Source: Dastarcus helophoroides (taxonomy: Eukaryota > Arthropoda > Insecta > Coleoptera > Bothrideridae). Taken from it: 64,000 nt of DNA. A model generated the notes under the pieces. The model searched no databases and had not been told where the DNA came from. It saw nothing but the letters and a program-made list of their open reading frames with translations. The stretch spans positions 12,671,638 to 12,735,637 of the forward strand of contig CM053333.1 of assembly GCA_028583605.1 (NCBI GenBank). Reading direction: 5' to 3'. Shown in pieces: positions 35,701 to 47,700 of this stretch. Position 1 is the stretch's first letter, and every line of letters begins with the position of its first letter. Made by a program: the position numbers and the translations under genes.

Positions 35701-38700
35701 CGCCATATAGAAGTATTACATATATGCGTGCTACTATGGATAGCATGGCCGCCTCCTGATTTAACAGAACTATTACCTTAAAAACAGAACACTGTAATGC
35801 CAACAACACAGAAAACTGTATTATTGACAAAATTTTCCACTTTTTTTCAAATATTTAATGCATCCAAAAATTTTAAATTTAAAATGAATATTTTTACCAC
35901 ATCGGCAATTGTCATTAATTACGCAACTTTTGCGTAATTATCACCATTCTTTGATGTGGCTAAATATTCTTCTAGACCTTATCTAATTGAAAAAAACACA
36001 AATTAGTTCAGTACTTTCAAAAATTACATTAAAATTTGTAATTTATGATGCAAGAAAAATATATGTTCCCGGAGTTTTTATTTACAAAATTTAAACAACA
36101 ATAATAAAGTAACTATGAAGTAGATCCCTTTTTTAGAAAAAGTAAACAAAATGAAAATTAGATATGAAGTACATTAACACAGAAATATATCAGCACCCCT
36201 GACTTCTGAAATAAACAGAAAATATTTTAGTTTAACGATAAACTAAAAATGACAAATGACACAACAAGAAAGCTATGAAAAAAAAAATTAACATAATGCT
36301 CGTAATGCTTTGTCGTAAGAAAACCAATGTTAATTATGACAAATGACCAATTAAATGTTCTGTAATTAAACAGTTAAACGTGCTTAAAATTGAAAATATG
36401 TACAACCGCAACCATAGACTAGTTTCGGCCTTCCTTGGCCTCGTCAGCATGGTACGGTGGTTGTATACACTTCCAATTTAAAGCCGTTAGTCAGTCGTAT
36501 AAGTATCCAAGAGAGCAAACCTCCATTGGGTGACTTGTAACTGACTTTTAACTGTTAAATGTTAATTATGGTATAATTTCTAAATTGAGATCTCATACAT
36601 AAATGCCACACCACAATTATTTGTATGTTCTTCCGTGCAAATTATTTTGTTAATGTAATAGAAGCTGCAGATTGCAATTTATTTTTGCACTTGCTAATGG
36701 TACAGTCAAAACCCTCCCTATAGCGAATTCCAAGTTTCTACAAAATCGCTACAGAGAGGTTTTCGTTATAGGGAGGTAGCATCAAAAATGCACAAATCAC
36801 ATGCAAAATTTCATATTATACTTTTATTTTAAAATATATAAACAAACATATGTAGATAAATTAAATTTAATTAAAAAAATCTGTTATTTCTGTTTGAAGA
36901 GAGAATTTAGAAAATGTTTTGCTGTTCAAAAAATACTTTGCACCTATTTAACGCATTAAAAACAAGTTCAGGTGTGTTCTTAAACTGTAAACCCCCTTAA
37001 TACTAGCAGGTAAACGATGTCATTAGCATGGGATATCCCAAAAATTGGGTATTTAGTTATTTTAGACGAGAAGCAATTAAAAACGAATCAGATCATTAGC
37101 ATGAGGTATTAAGAACTTTCTCTAAGCGGAAGGCCATTATTAAAACCAGAGTCTAATTAAAACTAATTAAACGTTGAAAGACGTTGGTTCTAAATTCCTT
37201 GTAAGATGGTATCCTCAGAGGCGGAGTAAGGCGTGGGCGGTGTGGGCCACCGCCCACGGCCTCGCGGTGCAAAGGGCCTCGCGCCTCACAGCCGAAAATA
37301 AATTTAAAAAATTATGGAAAATCCAAAAGTAGACGCCACAACGTTTCTGGTTGGTTTATTCAAGTTCTAAAAATAAAGTTTTCTGTTTTCCATGCAGACT
37401 CTTTAGCAATTCACAAACTCAAATGGTACAGGAAGGGTGTTGTGAATAGAAACACTTGAGTAATATTTTACACAGGCATGAGAATACTAAAAAACATATG
37501 GCCTATATGTTCCAATGGATAACATTAAAGAAGGGAATAAAGCACGGAAAAACATAAGACCAAGAAAATGAATCTTGAATCTCAAAAACATTGGTACAAT
37601 TTGTTTGAGAGATTAACTGATATCATAAATTTCTTAGCCTCTCATAATCTGGCCTTTAGAGGTCACAGAGAATCTCTCAAAACAGACGAAAACACTAAGA
37701 ATTCTGGTAACTTCATAGACTTATTTAAATTGATATCTAAATATGATTCTACGTTACAGGAACACATAAATCGCATTAATAATAAACAACTTGCACACCA
37801 TTATCTTAAGCCACGATATTTAAAATGAATTGATCACATTGATGTCAAACACATTTACCAGTGAAGTAATTGGTAGGATAAAAGAGGCAAAATATTATTC
37901 TTTTTTACTCGACTGCTCTAGAGACTGTAGTAGAATTAAACAAATGTCGGTTATCTTAAGATATTGTAATACATGAACTGGAACTATGGAGGAAAGCTTT
38001 ATCGGATTTCTTGCTGTCACTGAATATTTGAGTAATGCAATACTGGGAGAGCTAGAAAAAATGGATTAGATTCAGAACTGTCACGGCCAAGGATACGACA
38101 ATGGTGCAAATATGGTAGGCATAAATAGCAGAGTTAAAACTCGAATATTAAATATAAATCCCAGGACATTTTTCACCCCTTGCGGTTGTCATAGCTGGAA
38201 TCTGTTGTTAGTAGACGCAGCTAGTTCTTCGGTGGCAGCAAAAACATTTTTTGGTTTTATTCAGAAGATTTTTTTGCTATTTTCAAGTTCCAGTAAACGC
38301 TGGAAAATAATCAAAGATAAATTAAAGCTTACTATGAAGCCTTTGTCAGACACAAGGTGGGGAAGTAGAATCCAGGCAGTGAAGGCCGTATTATTGCAAT
38401 TTACTTAACTTAAAATGCCAAACGGAACAATCGGACACACTCAGTAATTGCGATTCTGTTTTAAATGAAATGTTTAGTTTGGCATTTATCATATCATTAC
38501 ATATATGGTATGATTTATTAACGCGTGTCAATTCCATAAGCAAATTATGGCAATCTCTACAAGTCCATTAGAGCATTACTCTTGAACATTTACGTACATT
38601 TTGTGACTGGATCAAAGAATATCGACAAACTGGATTCGAAAAGTGCTTGTCTGACGCTTGTCAGTTTATTGAGAAAAGCAGTTATAGATTTGTCAAAAGA

Positions 38701-41700
38701 TTTTAAAAATAAAAGAGTAGCTAAAAAGAAAAGGATGTTTGATTATGAAGGCAGCGATCAACCTATAAAGTCTGTTAAAAGCCAGTACGAAACAAATTTT
38801 TTTAATACCAAGATTGATTCTGTGATAAGTAACATGAAATCTGTCTTTAAATCAACATTTTAAAAATTTTGGCTTTCTCCATGACTGAAACAAGTTAAAA
38901 AAAATTCCAAAAGAGCAAATACTGAAAAACTGTCAGAATTTACACACAGTCCTGCAAGTAGGTGAGAGCAGTGGCTTCCAACCTTATGAGTTCTATGAGG
39001 AGTTACAAAATATGATCCCAAATTTACCCAGCTCTATTAAAGACGTAAAACATCTGTTCCAATATATCATAGAAAACGATTTGAAAGAAATTTACCCAAA
39101 TATTTACATTATCATTAGAATTTTGTTAACAATACCTGTAAGTACTGCTTCCGCTGAAAGGAGCTTTTCAAAATTAAAACTAATTAAAAATTATTTAAGA
39201 AATACTATGGGTCAAGAAAGACTTTCAGCTTTGGCAGTTTAATCTATTGATGCAGATATAGCATCTAAGATAAATTACGAACCAATCATTAAGGAGTTCA
39301 GTAAAACCAAAAGTAGAAAATTTCTGTTTCTTTAATTTTTTATTTAATGTTCCAAAGAAGTATAAGTAAAAATTTAGGTTTGTTTCTTAATGAATAAAAA
39401 ACTGTTTAATTTCGAGTGATTTTTTATTTTATATTTCCTTCTTCTTGACCATCAGAGGGCCTCGCGAAATATACCTTGCCCACATTAAGTTTAGACCTTG
39501 CGCCGCCACTGGGTATCCTGTTCGTTAAATGGAGGTAATATTAGGTGTAAATTTGCTTAAAATGCTGACTGAAAAAATTCGTTATATAGAGGAATTTGGA
39601 ATATGGAGGTTCGTTATAGGGAGGTTTGACTGTACTTACCTTTTTGCTTGCTTCCAAGTTGATATTATATAGTCTCTGAGTGATATACATCGGTATACGA
39701 TAACGATACATATATTTTTTCCGATCCTTTTTAAATATTTAATTGCGAGTTTCAGGAATTAAAATTATCAATGCGTAGAAAGGACATCACTCAAAAAAGA
39801 TTCTTGTAGAAAGTTCGAGTTTAAAGTTGAAATTTCGACTTTTTTCTCTGAACATCTACTTGAAATTTCGACTTTTTTCTCTGAATTTTGAGATTAAAGT
39901 TAAACTTTTTTAAATATACACATACTGCCTAGCCATCGGCTGACTAGTTACAAAATTGTCGTTTGTCCCATCAATTCTGTGCAACCATTTTTTAAATTTT
40001 TTTGCTAATTCCCAAAATATCAATTATCGATTAAAAAATGTTCGATGTTATTGGTTATCGATATTTGTCTCCTGTCAATATTTATAACGATATTTAAATT
40101 ACGTTACATCCCTAAGGCCTCTGTACCTCTGTTTAGAGCGGGGCTCGCAGGACAAATCTAGCCCGCCAATGTCATCAATCCAACCCGCCAGTGTCAAATA
40201 CAGCCCGCCATTGTCATCAATCCCTCGACATCTAATCGCTTATCGTTGTTGGTAAAAATTCTGCTAAATGACAAAAATTCTATAAAACTTTTCCACTAAG
40301 TAAATTGTTCTACCTAATTCTACTCGAGGCTGAAAATTCTACTAAATCTAGTAAAAATTCTACTAATCTAGCAACATTGACTGTGCTTTCAAAGATACCT
40401 ATTAGCGCCATCTGTTAGCGTATAAAGCATGGAGAATACCACCTATTTTCGTTTTTGGCCACCAGATACCCCAAACATTAAAACGATTTTGGCCCTGGGA
40501 ACTTACTGAAGCAATCAGTAAGGACCTAAAAGCTCGAAAGTTTGGATACCCGTGGTTTAGAGGGCTGCATAGTGTAGTTTAGGTTGCATTCGATTTCATG
40601 GCTTGAAAATAAAATTCCTTACACTGCAGTGGACTGCAGGCACATTAACAAAGAATAAATAGCGCCATCTATTTTAGACAGCGCAAACAAGAACTATTAA
40701 ATTTGACAGCAACCATATTCTATTTAAAAATTATAAATTTACTTTCTAAAGTCTTAAGTGTTTGGCAGGGTATTATAAATAGTGTTACATTAATAGTTGG
40801 CCTTTAAAAAATTGGATGCTTCCTCGAAATTCGAAGAAACGAGGATTAAATAATAAATAAATAAATGCTTAACTTTAAATAAAATGAGATCTTATTTTTG
40901 GCCGTCAAATAATATTTTTGAGGATAAGTGTTAAATTTTCGATTGTCCTTTTTTTTCGTCGATGTTTTCGTTTCGCCGTTCAATATTTTTGTATTGATAC
41001 TTTCGTTCCGATGTATCGAAAGTATCGCTATATTTTTTCGATATATCGATTGGTAAAGTAAGTTCAAAAAATCTTACTTCTTCGGCGGTTAAAATTTATT
41101 TAGGTACTAGCTTATATGTCAACCAATCCCATTCACTATTTCACGGCAATTACTTTATTTAATTTGTTGAAATAAATCGCTTTTTTTTAAATTTTTGTCT
41201 TTTTCTAAAATTTCTACTTTTTTCAAAGTTTCGACTTTTTAAATTTCGAGTCTTCAACGTATCGATTTTTCCCAAAATTGCAAGTTTTTTTCAAAATTTT
41301 GCCTATTTTGGAGACTTCCACTTCACTGGAAATTTCGATGTTTTTCAACCTAATTCGACTTATTGAACAGTTCACCTTTCTAAAAAATTTGTCCTTTTAA
41401 ACATTTCAATTTTTTAATTTAATTTAGTAATCAAAATGTCGAGATTTTTTAATGAATTTTTCTATAATTCTCAAAATTTTGACTTTTTAATATGTTTGCT
41501 TTAAATTTTTTTTACACAATTTTAAACTATCCACAATTTTGACTTTTTTCAAAATTTTACCTTTTAGAAAATTGGACTTTTCTGATAATGACGAATATTT
41601 TAAAGAATCTTTCTCTTTCAAAAATTCTAGATTTTTTGGAAAGCCTGACACCGAAGATTGCTTTTTATTTTTGCTTTTAAAAATTTTGATTTTATTTTCC

Positions 41701-44700
41701 AAAATTTTGACACATTTTAAAAATCTTTACTTTTTGAAAATTCCGACGTTTTTTAGGAATTTTCACCATTTCAAAATTGAACCTCTTTTCTCGCGTTATA
41801 AATTTCGACTATTTTCTAAACTGTGGCATTTTTCCTGCTTACCAATTTGGATTTACATTTTTTTTTCTTATCTACCGTAACTTCGATTTTAAAATCGTTA
41901 TTACAAACTTCTTATTACAGTTTCACTTTTAGTTGAAAATTTCAGTGACTCTATATTTCAAATTAACACTTCAACGTTCTGTCTTCAAAGACGAAAGAGA
42001 AAGGACATTTTAAGAATTTAAGAGGAAATTCTCCGAATAATGACAAAACTTGAAAATTAAACTGAAAGTTTAACCTCAACATTTATCAAAGTAATAATGA
42101 TAGAACGAGTGACGTTTATTGCTCCTTTGAATTCTCTTGTTGAGGATTGATGTTTTCGTAGATCCTCTTTTAATAAATTTATAAGCTGGTCACATGAAGC
42201 GATTGGAAAAAAGAAAATCATTGTACTTTACATGTTTGGAGTAACTGAACTTTTGTAAAATTTAAAATGAACAAAGCATACTGGTACTTCCTTTTGTTTG
42301 GTTTTTGTTTTGTAATGCCGTTGTTGCGTAACCATATGTTACAGAAATATCTTATAAATTGAAAGCGCGCCCTAGTTAAAAATTAGGGAACAAACCGATT
42401 CGGAGGCAGACTCTTCTACCAAGTTAAAGAGGGCGCTTTAGTTACTATTTACAACAGTATATCTATTCTACGTTAAAGTAATTAATATTTCTCATCCATG
42501 TGTTACGGGATACAGATTCCAATCCAACTTCAGGTTTTCAATTATTTATTTTCTCCTGTTAGGGAATCTGCTTGACGGCAGAATGTGCTGACGCGGATTC
42601 CCCCTTTAAATTATAAATATCAATGTTTTGACTATTGTGGTGAAGTTGTCTTTTTCTATGCTGACAGCAAAAGTTTAACGGTTTTCCTTGTTTATAAGGA
42701 TTCACATACTTTTCGAAACATCGATACTGTGTATTCGATGTATTGAAAAACATGTATCGATATGTTTCAATACATCGGTACATGTATTTCGTTATTTGAT
42801 GTATCGTATGAATACGATGTCCCACAGTAATATTACACCACATCACAAGGCAAAATTTCATTTGACGACCAAAAAAAAAAAACTTCCACCTGCCCTTATC
42901 CGTCATCGCCATGCATCGGAAACAAATATGGATACATCGGGACAAAAGTATCGATGCAAAAATGTCGGACATCCAAACGAAAATATCGATGCATCGTGTG
43001 CATTCCTACTTTCTAGTAACTTTTTTTCGGCGCCGACTGGCACCAGGAACCCACTTTTACTCTGTCCTCCGTGTCTTTACATAATGGGTAAATCAATTCA
43101 TCTGATTCTTTCTCTTAAAAAGTTTTGTTCGCAAAGTTTTAATATTCCCATTTGATTCACTTCCCCTAAAATCCCAAAACATAATGGAAGGCGAAAATTT
43201 ACCAGCGATGCTCGAAAATAATATTTGGCGACCAAAAATAACGGTTGATTGGTCAAAATTATACTACAATATCCTGCAATAAAATTTGAGACCAAAAGAA
43301 AGGTATTACTTCATTGCTAAAAAAGCAGCACTTTCTACGCCAAGCGCAGAGCATTCGGTATTTTATCAAAATCTGGACTGTTCCGCCTAAATCAGGACAC
43401 CTAACAGCCCTACGGTTACATCACTCGTAATTAATAATTTAATAGAACATAATCGCATTTGACTTTTGCAAAAGAAACTTTTGGAAAGTTGTTTGAAATA
43501 AAACTCGCATTTCTAGATGTTACATTAATTATACGATCACTTATGTATATAATACATTTACTATCCATCGAACCATACAAAATGCGTGAATAGGGATTGT
43601 TTGGATTTCATTTATTTATTTATTATTGGGTCCTCGTCTCTTCGAACTTCGAGGAAGCCCCAATTTTTTAAAGGTCAAGCATTAATGTAACATACCCTGC
43701 CAAACACTTGAAGCCTTTCGAAAGTAAATTTATAATTTTTAGACAGAATATGGTTGCTGTCGGCTTTAGCAGTTCTTGTTTAGGCTATCTTAAAGTAGAT
43801 GTCGCTAGATAATTTTTATTCATGTACGTACAGCGCAAGGAATTTTATCATCAATCCATCAAAGAGAATACAACTTGGACTACATTATGCAGCTCTCTGT
43901 TTAGATGACTGCATACTGCACTCTAGGTTGCATTCCATTTGCATACGACACCTTGGAGTGTGTCCCTATGGAGCAATAGGTGGCGGTACTTAGGAGTCAC
44001 AACTAGGTTGTTCGTTAATTTTTTAGTATCTACTTGCCGGAACTTTTATCAGGTTTCAAGTTGGATATAATGTCAAACAAAGCTAAGGCTGTGTTTAGGA
44101 TTGGGCACAAGTTTCTGAATGTTTGAGTTGGGTGTCGGTCCGGCGGACCACAATATACGTCGGTACCGCGCTTATCGCTGGCTGTGAGAAAATTGCGGCG
44201 GAAAGTTATGCAAATACTTCTTGAAAGCTTTATGTTTTAACGCTTCTGGTTTAATTTTGCTTGATAGAACAAACATTATGTTTATAAAATGAAGAATTAG
44301 ACATATTCGAGCCATTATACTTAAATTTATTGTATTCTGTACCTTTCTAATACTAAAGATTCAAATTTTTTTAGCGATATGTGCCTACTTACACTTGCGA
44401 TAAACATGCACTTGTTTGTGTGTTTTTCCGCAACTAGAAGTAGATTTTTACGCAGTATTTTAAGTTTCAATCGAGATAAAAATGCATTTTTAAATTAATT
44501 AATAACTGATATACATGACGCAAAACTGTTGGCAATAATATAAGTTGCGATTTTCGCCTTGAAATATTTAATATTATTGTTATGTTTAATGATACACATC
44601 TTTCATTACGTTTAACGTACCATTGAAAACATGTCTGTTTTTTTTAAAATAAAATTTGAAATTATCCTTCGAAAAAATTATGTCTCTTAATTTGGAAAAA

Positions 44701-47700
44701 ATAGCCTCTTATGATGTGGTTTTTTTTATAAATCCCTAATTTTACTTATTTTTTATAGGACTTTATTTGCTTTCCACTGATCCCAATTTTTGAACAAAAT
44801 GACACGCAACAAAATTGATTTAACTCAAAAATCCCATTGTTACAAAGTTTCATCGAAATAATGAGAATCGTTTTGGAGAAAAAAAATATATTCTTCATGG
44901 TAGACCCTTATTGACCGGAAATATTATGTTTTTTTCAATTTATTTAACATTTCTTCGGCCCAGTTTGGAAATATTTAAATTTTTATGGTTTGTTGACAAT
45001 TTTCTAAACAATTTTTGAAATGCGACTACGTGATATTTAAATTTATTGAAAATGTCACTTTATGACAGTTTACAAATTAAGAGGTTAGTTTATTTTACAT
45101 AGAATAGGAATAATGAAAAATAGGAGACCAAAAATTAGATGTGGAAAAAATAAAAATTTTGTTTTTTTGATAAATTAGGAAAATATAAAAATACATAAAA
45201 AAAATATATTTTACAAATTATGCAAACTTGACACGTAAAGAGTAATTGTTTATTTATTGACTATTAAACATTTCTATTTTCATTGATTGTACATATTTTG
45301 GTCGATAAATTATATTTTGTAACCCGCTACGTATGTACCACAACTCGCGTGACAATAATTTTTTTATACAGGTTCATGCCGTTATTTTGATTATAAAAGT
45401 TAACTTTTATAATTTTAGTGTGTTGATCATGAATTTTTCCCAAACAGCACCAATATATGTATATCGTTTTCTTGACCCAAAAATTGCTATTATTAATTGA
45501 AAATTACCTATTTTCAGCAAAATCGGTGGAACTGTTTTGGAGAAAAAAATTATTTCTGGTGAATGAAAATATCCCCAAAAACTGGTGATCCCGTAGTTTT
45601 ACCGATACGGCACCTACCTAGATCATTTTTTTTGGCCCAAAAATATCCAAAAATAGTTTCATCGAAATCGATAGCCATTTCGGAGAAAAAAATTATTAAA
45701 AGTTCAGGATTTTCCCATTTAATTTGCAGTAGTTCTGCGGAGATTCGCTTCTCGTCTCTCCCAAGCTACGTCACGATCGTACGGGGTGGGGAGATGCATG
45801 CGCCCTGACATATCGTTGTGAGTTTATCGTGAGTAGGGATGTCGATTCTTTTTTGAAAAATTTCTGCCTTTGTTGAAAACTTAAGATTTTTTTTGTAAGA
45901 ATTTCTTTAAAACTACTGTTTTATTCGAAAATTTACACATGTTTAAATCGCGACATTTTTTTTAAATGCAACAGGTAATAAAATAACGTATGGTAATTTT
46001 CCTGAAAATACGGCAATTTTAACTGCGTATGTACGATATTTTAGCTTTAAATATATGGTAACACTGGTTTCTTCCATAATTTTTAACAAGGGGGCGCTTT
46101 CAATAAATAAAATATGGCTGCGTAATAAAGGCACTATAAAAGAAAAACCATACGAAGTACCAGTATGGCTAATTCATTTTAAATTTTACAAAAGTTTAGT
46201 TGTTCCAAACATACAAAGTACTTCTGCAATGATTTTCCTTTTTCCAATCCGTTGTATATGTGGCCGACTAATACTGATAGATGATGTAAGCGAATGAATC
46301 TCGAGACTAGGGATGTCGATCAAAAAGTATGAGTTCTTTTAAGTAAACTTTGTTTTACGTAAATTGTGATTCCTTTTAACTTTTACAATTTTTAATTTCG
46401 TAACTTATAGAAGAAAGCCGAAATCTTCAGAGGAAACAATCAACATTTTTAGAAAAAAACCAAGTCATAAATAACAATTACCAAATAAAAACCAAAATAG
46501 AATTTATAAAATTTTGACCCTAATTTCCACATTTCGCCGTCTTAATACCTATCAGAGATGCTACCAAAAACTCGTTCTTAAATTTGAAAATTGCACATTT
46601 TTTAATTTCAAATGTTCTCGGCAGTCTCAATTTATTTCTAAAATTTTGTATTAAACCAAAGCTTATTTTTATAAATTATAGGTTTTTTCCCAAAATTTGA
46701 ATTTTTCTTTCCAAATTCGGAGTTTAATCTTAAATATTGTTTTAGTTTAAAGTTTATGGAAAATTTCGGAATTTTTTTATAAATATTTAAGACAAAAGTA
46801 GACATTTTTAAAATTTCGAGTTTAACTTTTAATTAAATTTTGAAATGTTTCTTCAATGTGTGACTGTGATTTTGGAATGTCGACTTTTTTTGAAAATTTC
46901 AAGTTTCAAACGAAATCTTCGGTTCAAGAAACCAAAATTTTGAGTTTTAAGTAAAAATTTTGGAGAAAAAGAAATAAAAAGAATATAGGTTTAAATTCGG
47001 AAGGAAAATAATTGTCATTTCTTAATAAATAATTAAATAAAGTATTATTCTTTTTAACTTCTTAAATTCGCAAATATTTAAAAAACCATCTATATATCTT
47101 TCCCGAATATCGATGTTTGTGACACCGATGGTTTATAAAAAAAAATATTGATATCAAACATCGAAGAATGACGGATGTTGCATCCCTATTTTGGGATGTT
47201 CCGATACAAGTAAATACTCGATACTTTTATTTCGATACCAAATTCTTTTAGCATCGATTCACTTTTGCGATACCTACTCGGTATCGAACAAAATGTAGTT
47301 GGTATCGAATATCGAATCGAATTCGACGCCGATCGAATTTATCTTTACAATTTCTGAACGAATCAAATGAATTATAAACAAAAGACGCAGATTTGATTCA
47401 ACGACTCACCACAAAGACAAGACCAATTAAAAACTGGTCAAACACATTGATATTTATAATTGAAAAAGGGAACCTGCCGTATGCAAATTTCCACACAAGA
47501 AATTAAATCGTAACTATGATTACATACATTTATGTAGTGAATCTCGTGAGAATTATATGTTGATGAGAGATATTAATTACTTTAACGTAGAATAGTTAGG
47601 CTGTTGTATATAGTAACTTTCTTTTGGTCTCAAATTTTATTGCAGGATATTGTAGTATAATTTTGACCAATCAACCGTTATTTTTGGTCGTCAAATATTA

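Larger units (their letters stand above)
36703..39632. mobile_element. Pogo/Tigger-like element interrupted by a hAT
   Basis: The left end is CAGTCAAAACCCTCCCTATA (36703). The right end on the minus strand from 39632 is CAGTCAAACCTCCCTATAAC. Both sides border TA (36701-36702, 39633-39634). Further GTTATAGGGAGG words near each end add internal symmetry. Without the inserted hAT and its duplication it is about 626 bp, with no transposase of its own. Confidence 0.75.

Noticed and set aside
41539..41880. 113-codon + strand frame
   Set aside because: Almost pure Phe/Leu/Lys/Ser from a GAAATTTT-type block; no domain and no codon bias.
42559..43155. Frames of 137 and 155 codons on opposite strands, repeated at 47766-48361 and partly at 24126-24755
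   Set aside because: They overlap each other on both strands, follow the family C repeat exactly, and translate ATCGAT-rich DNA into His/Tyr/Ile-rich runs. They are repeat translations, not proteins.
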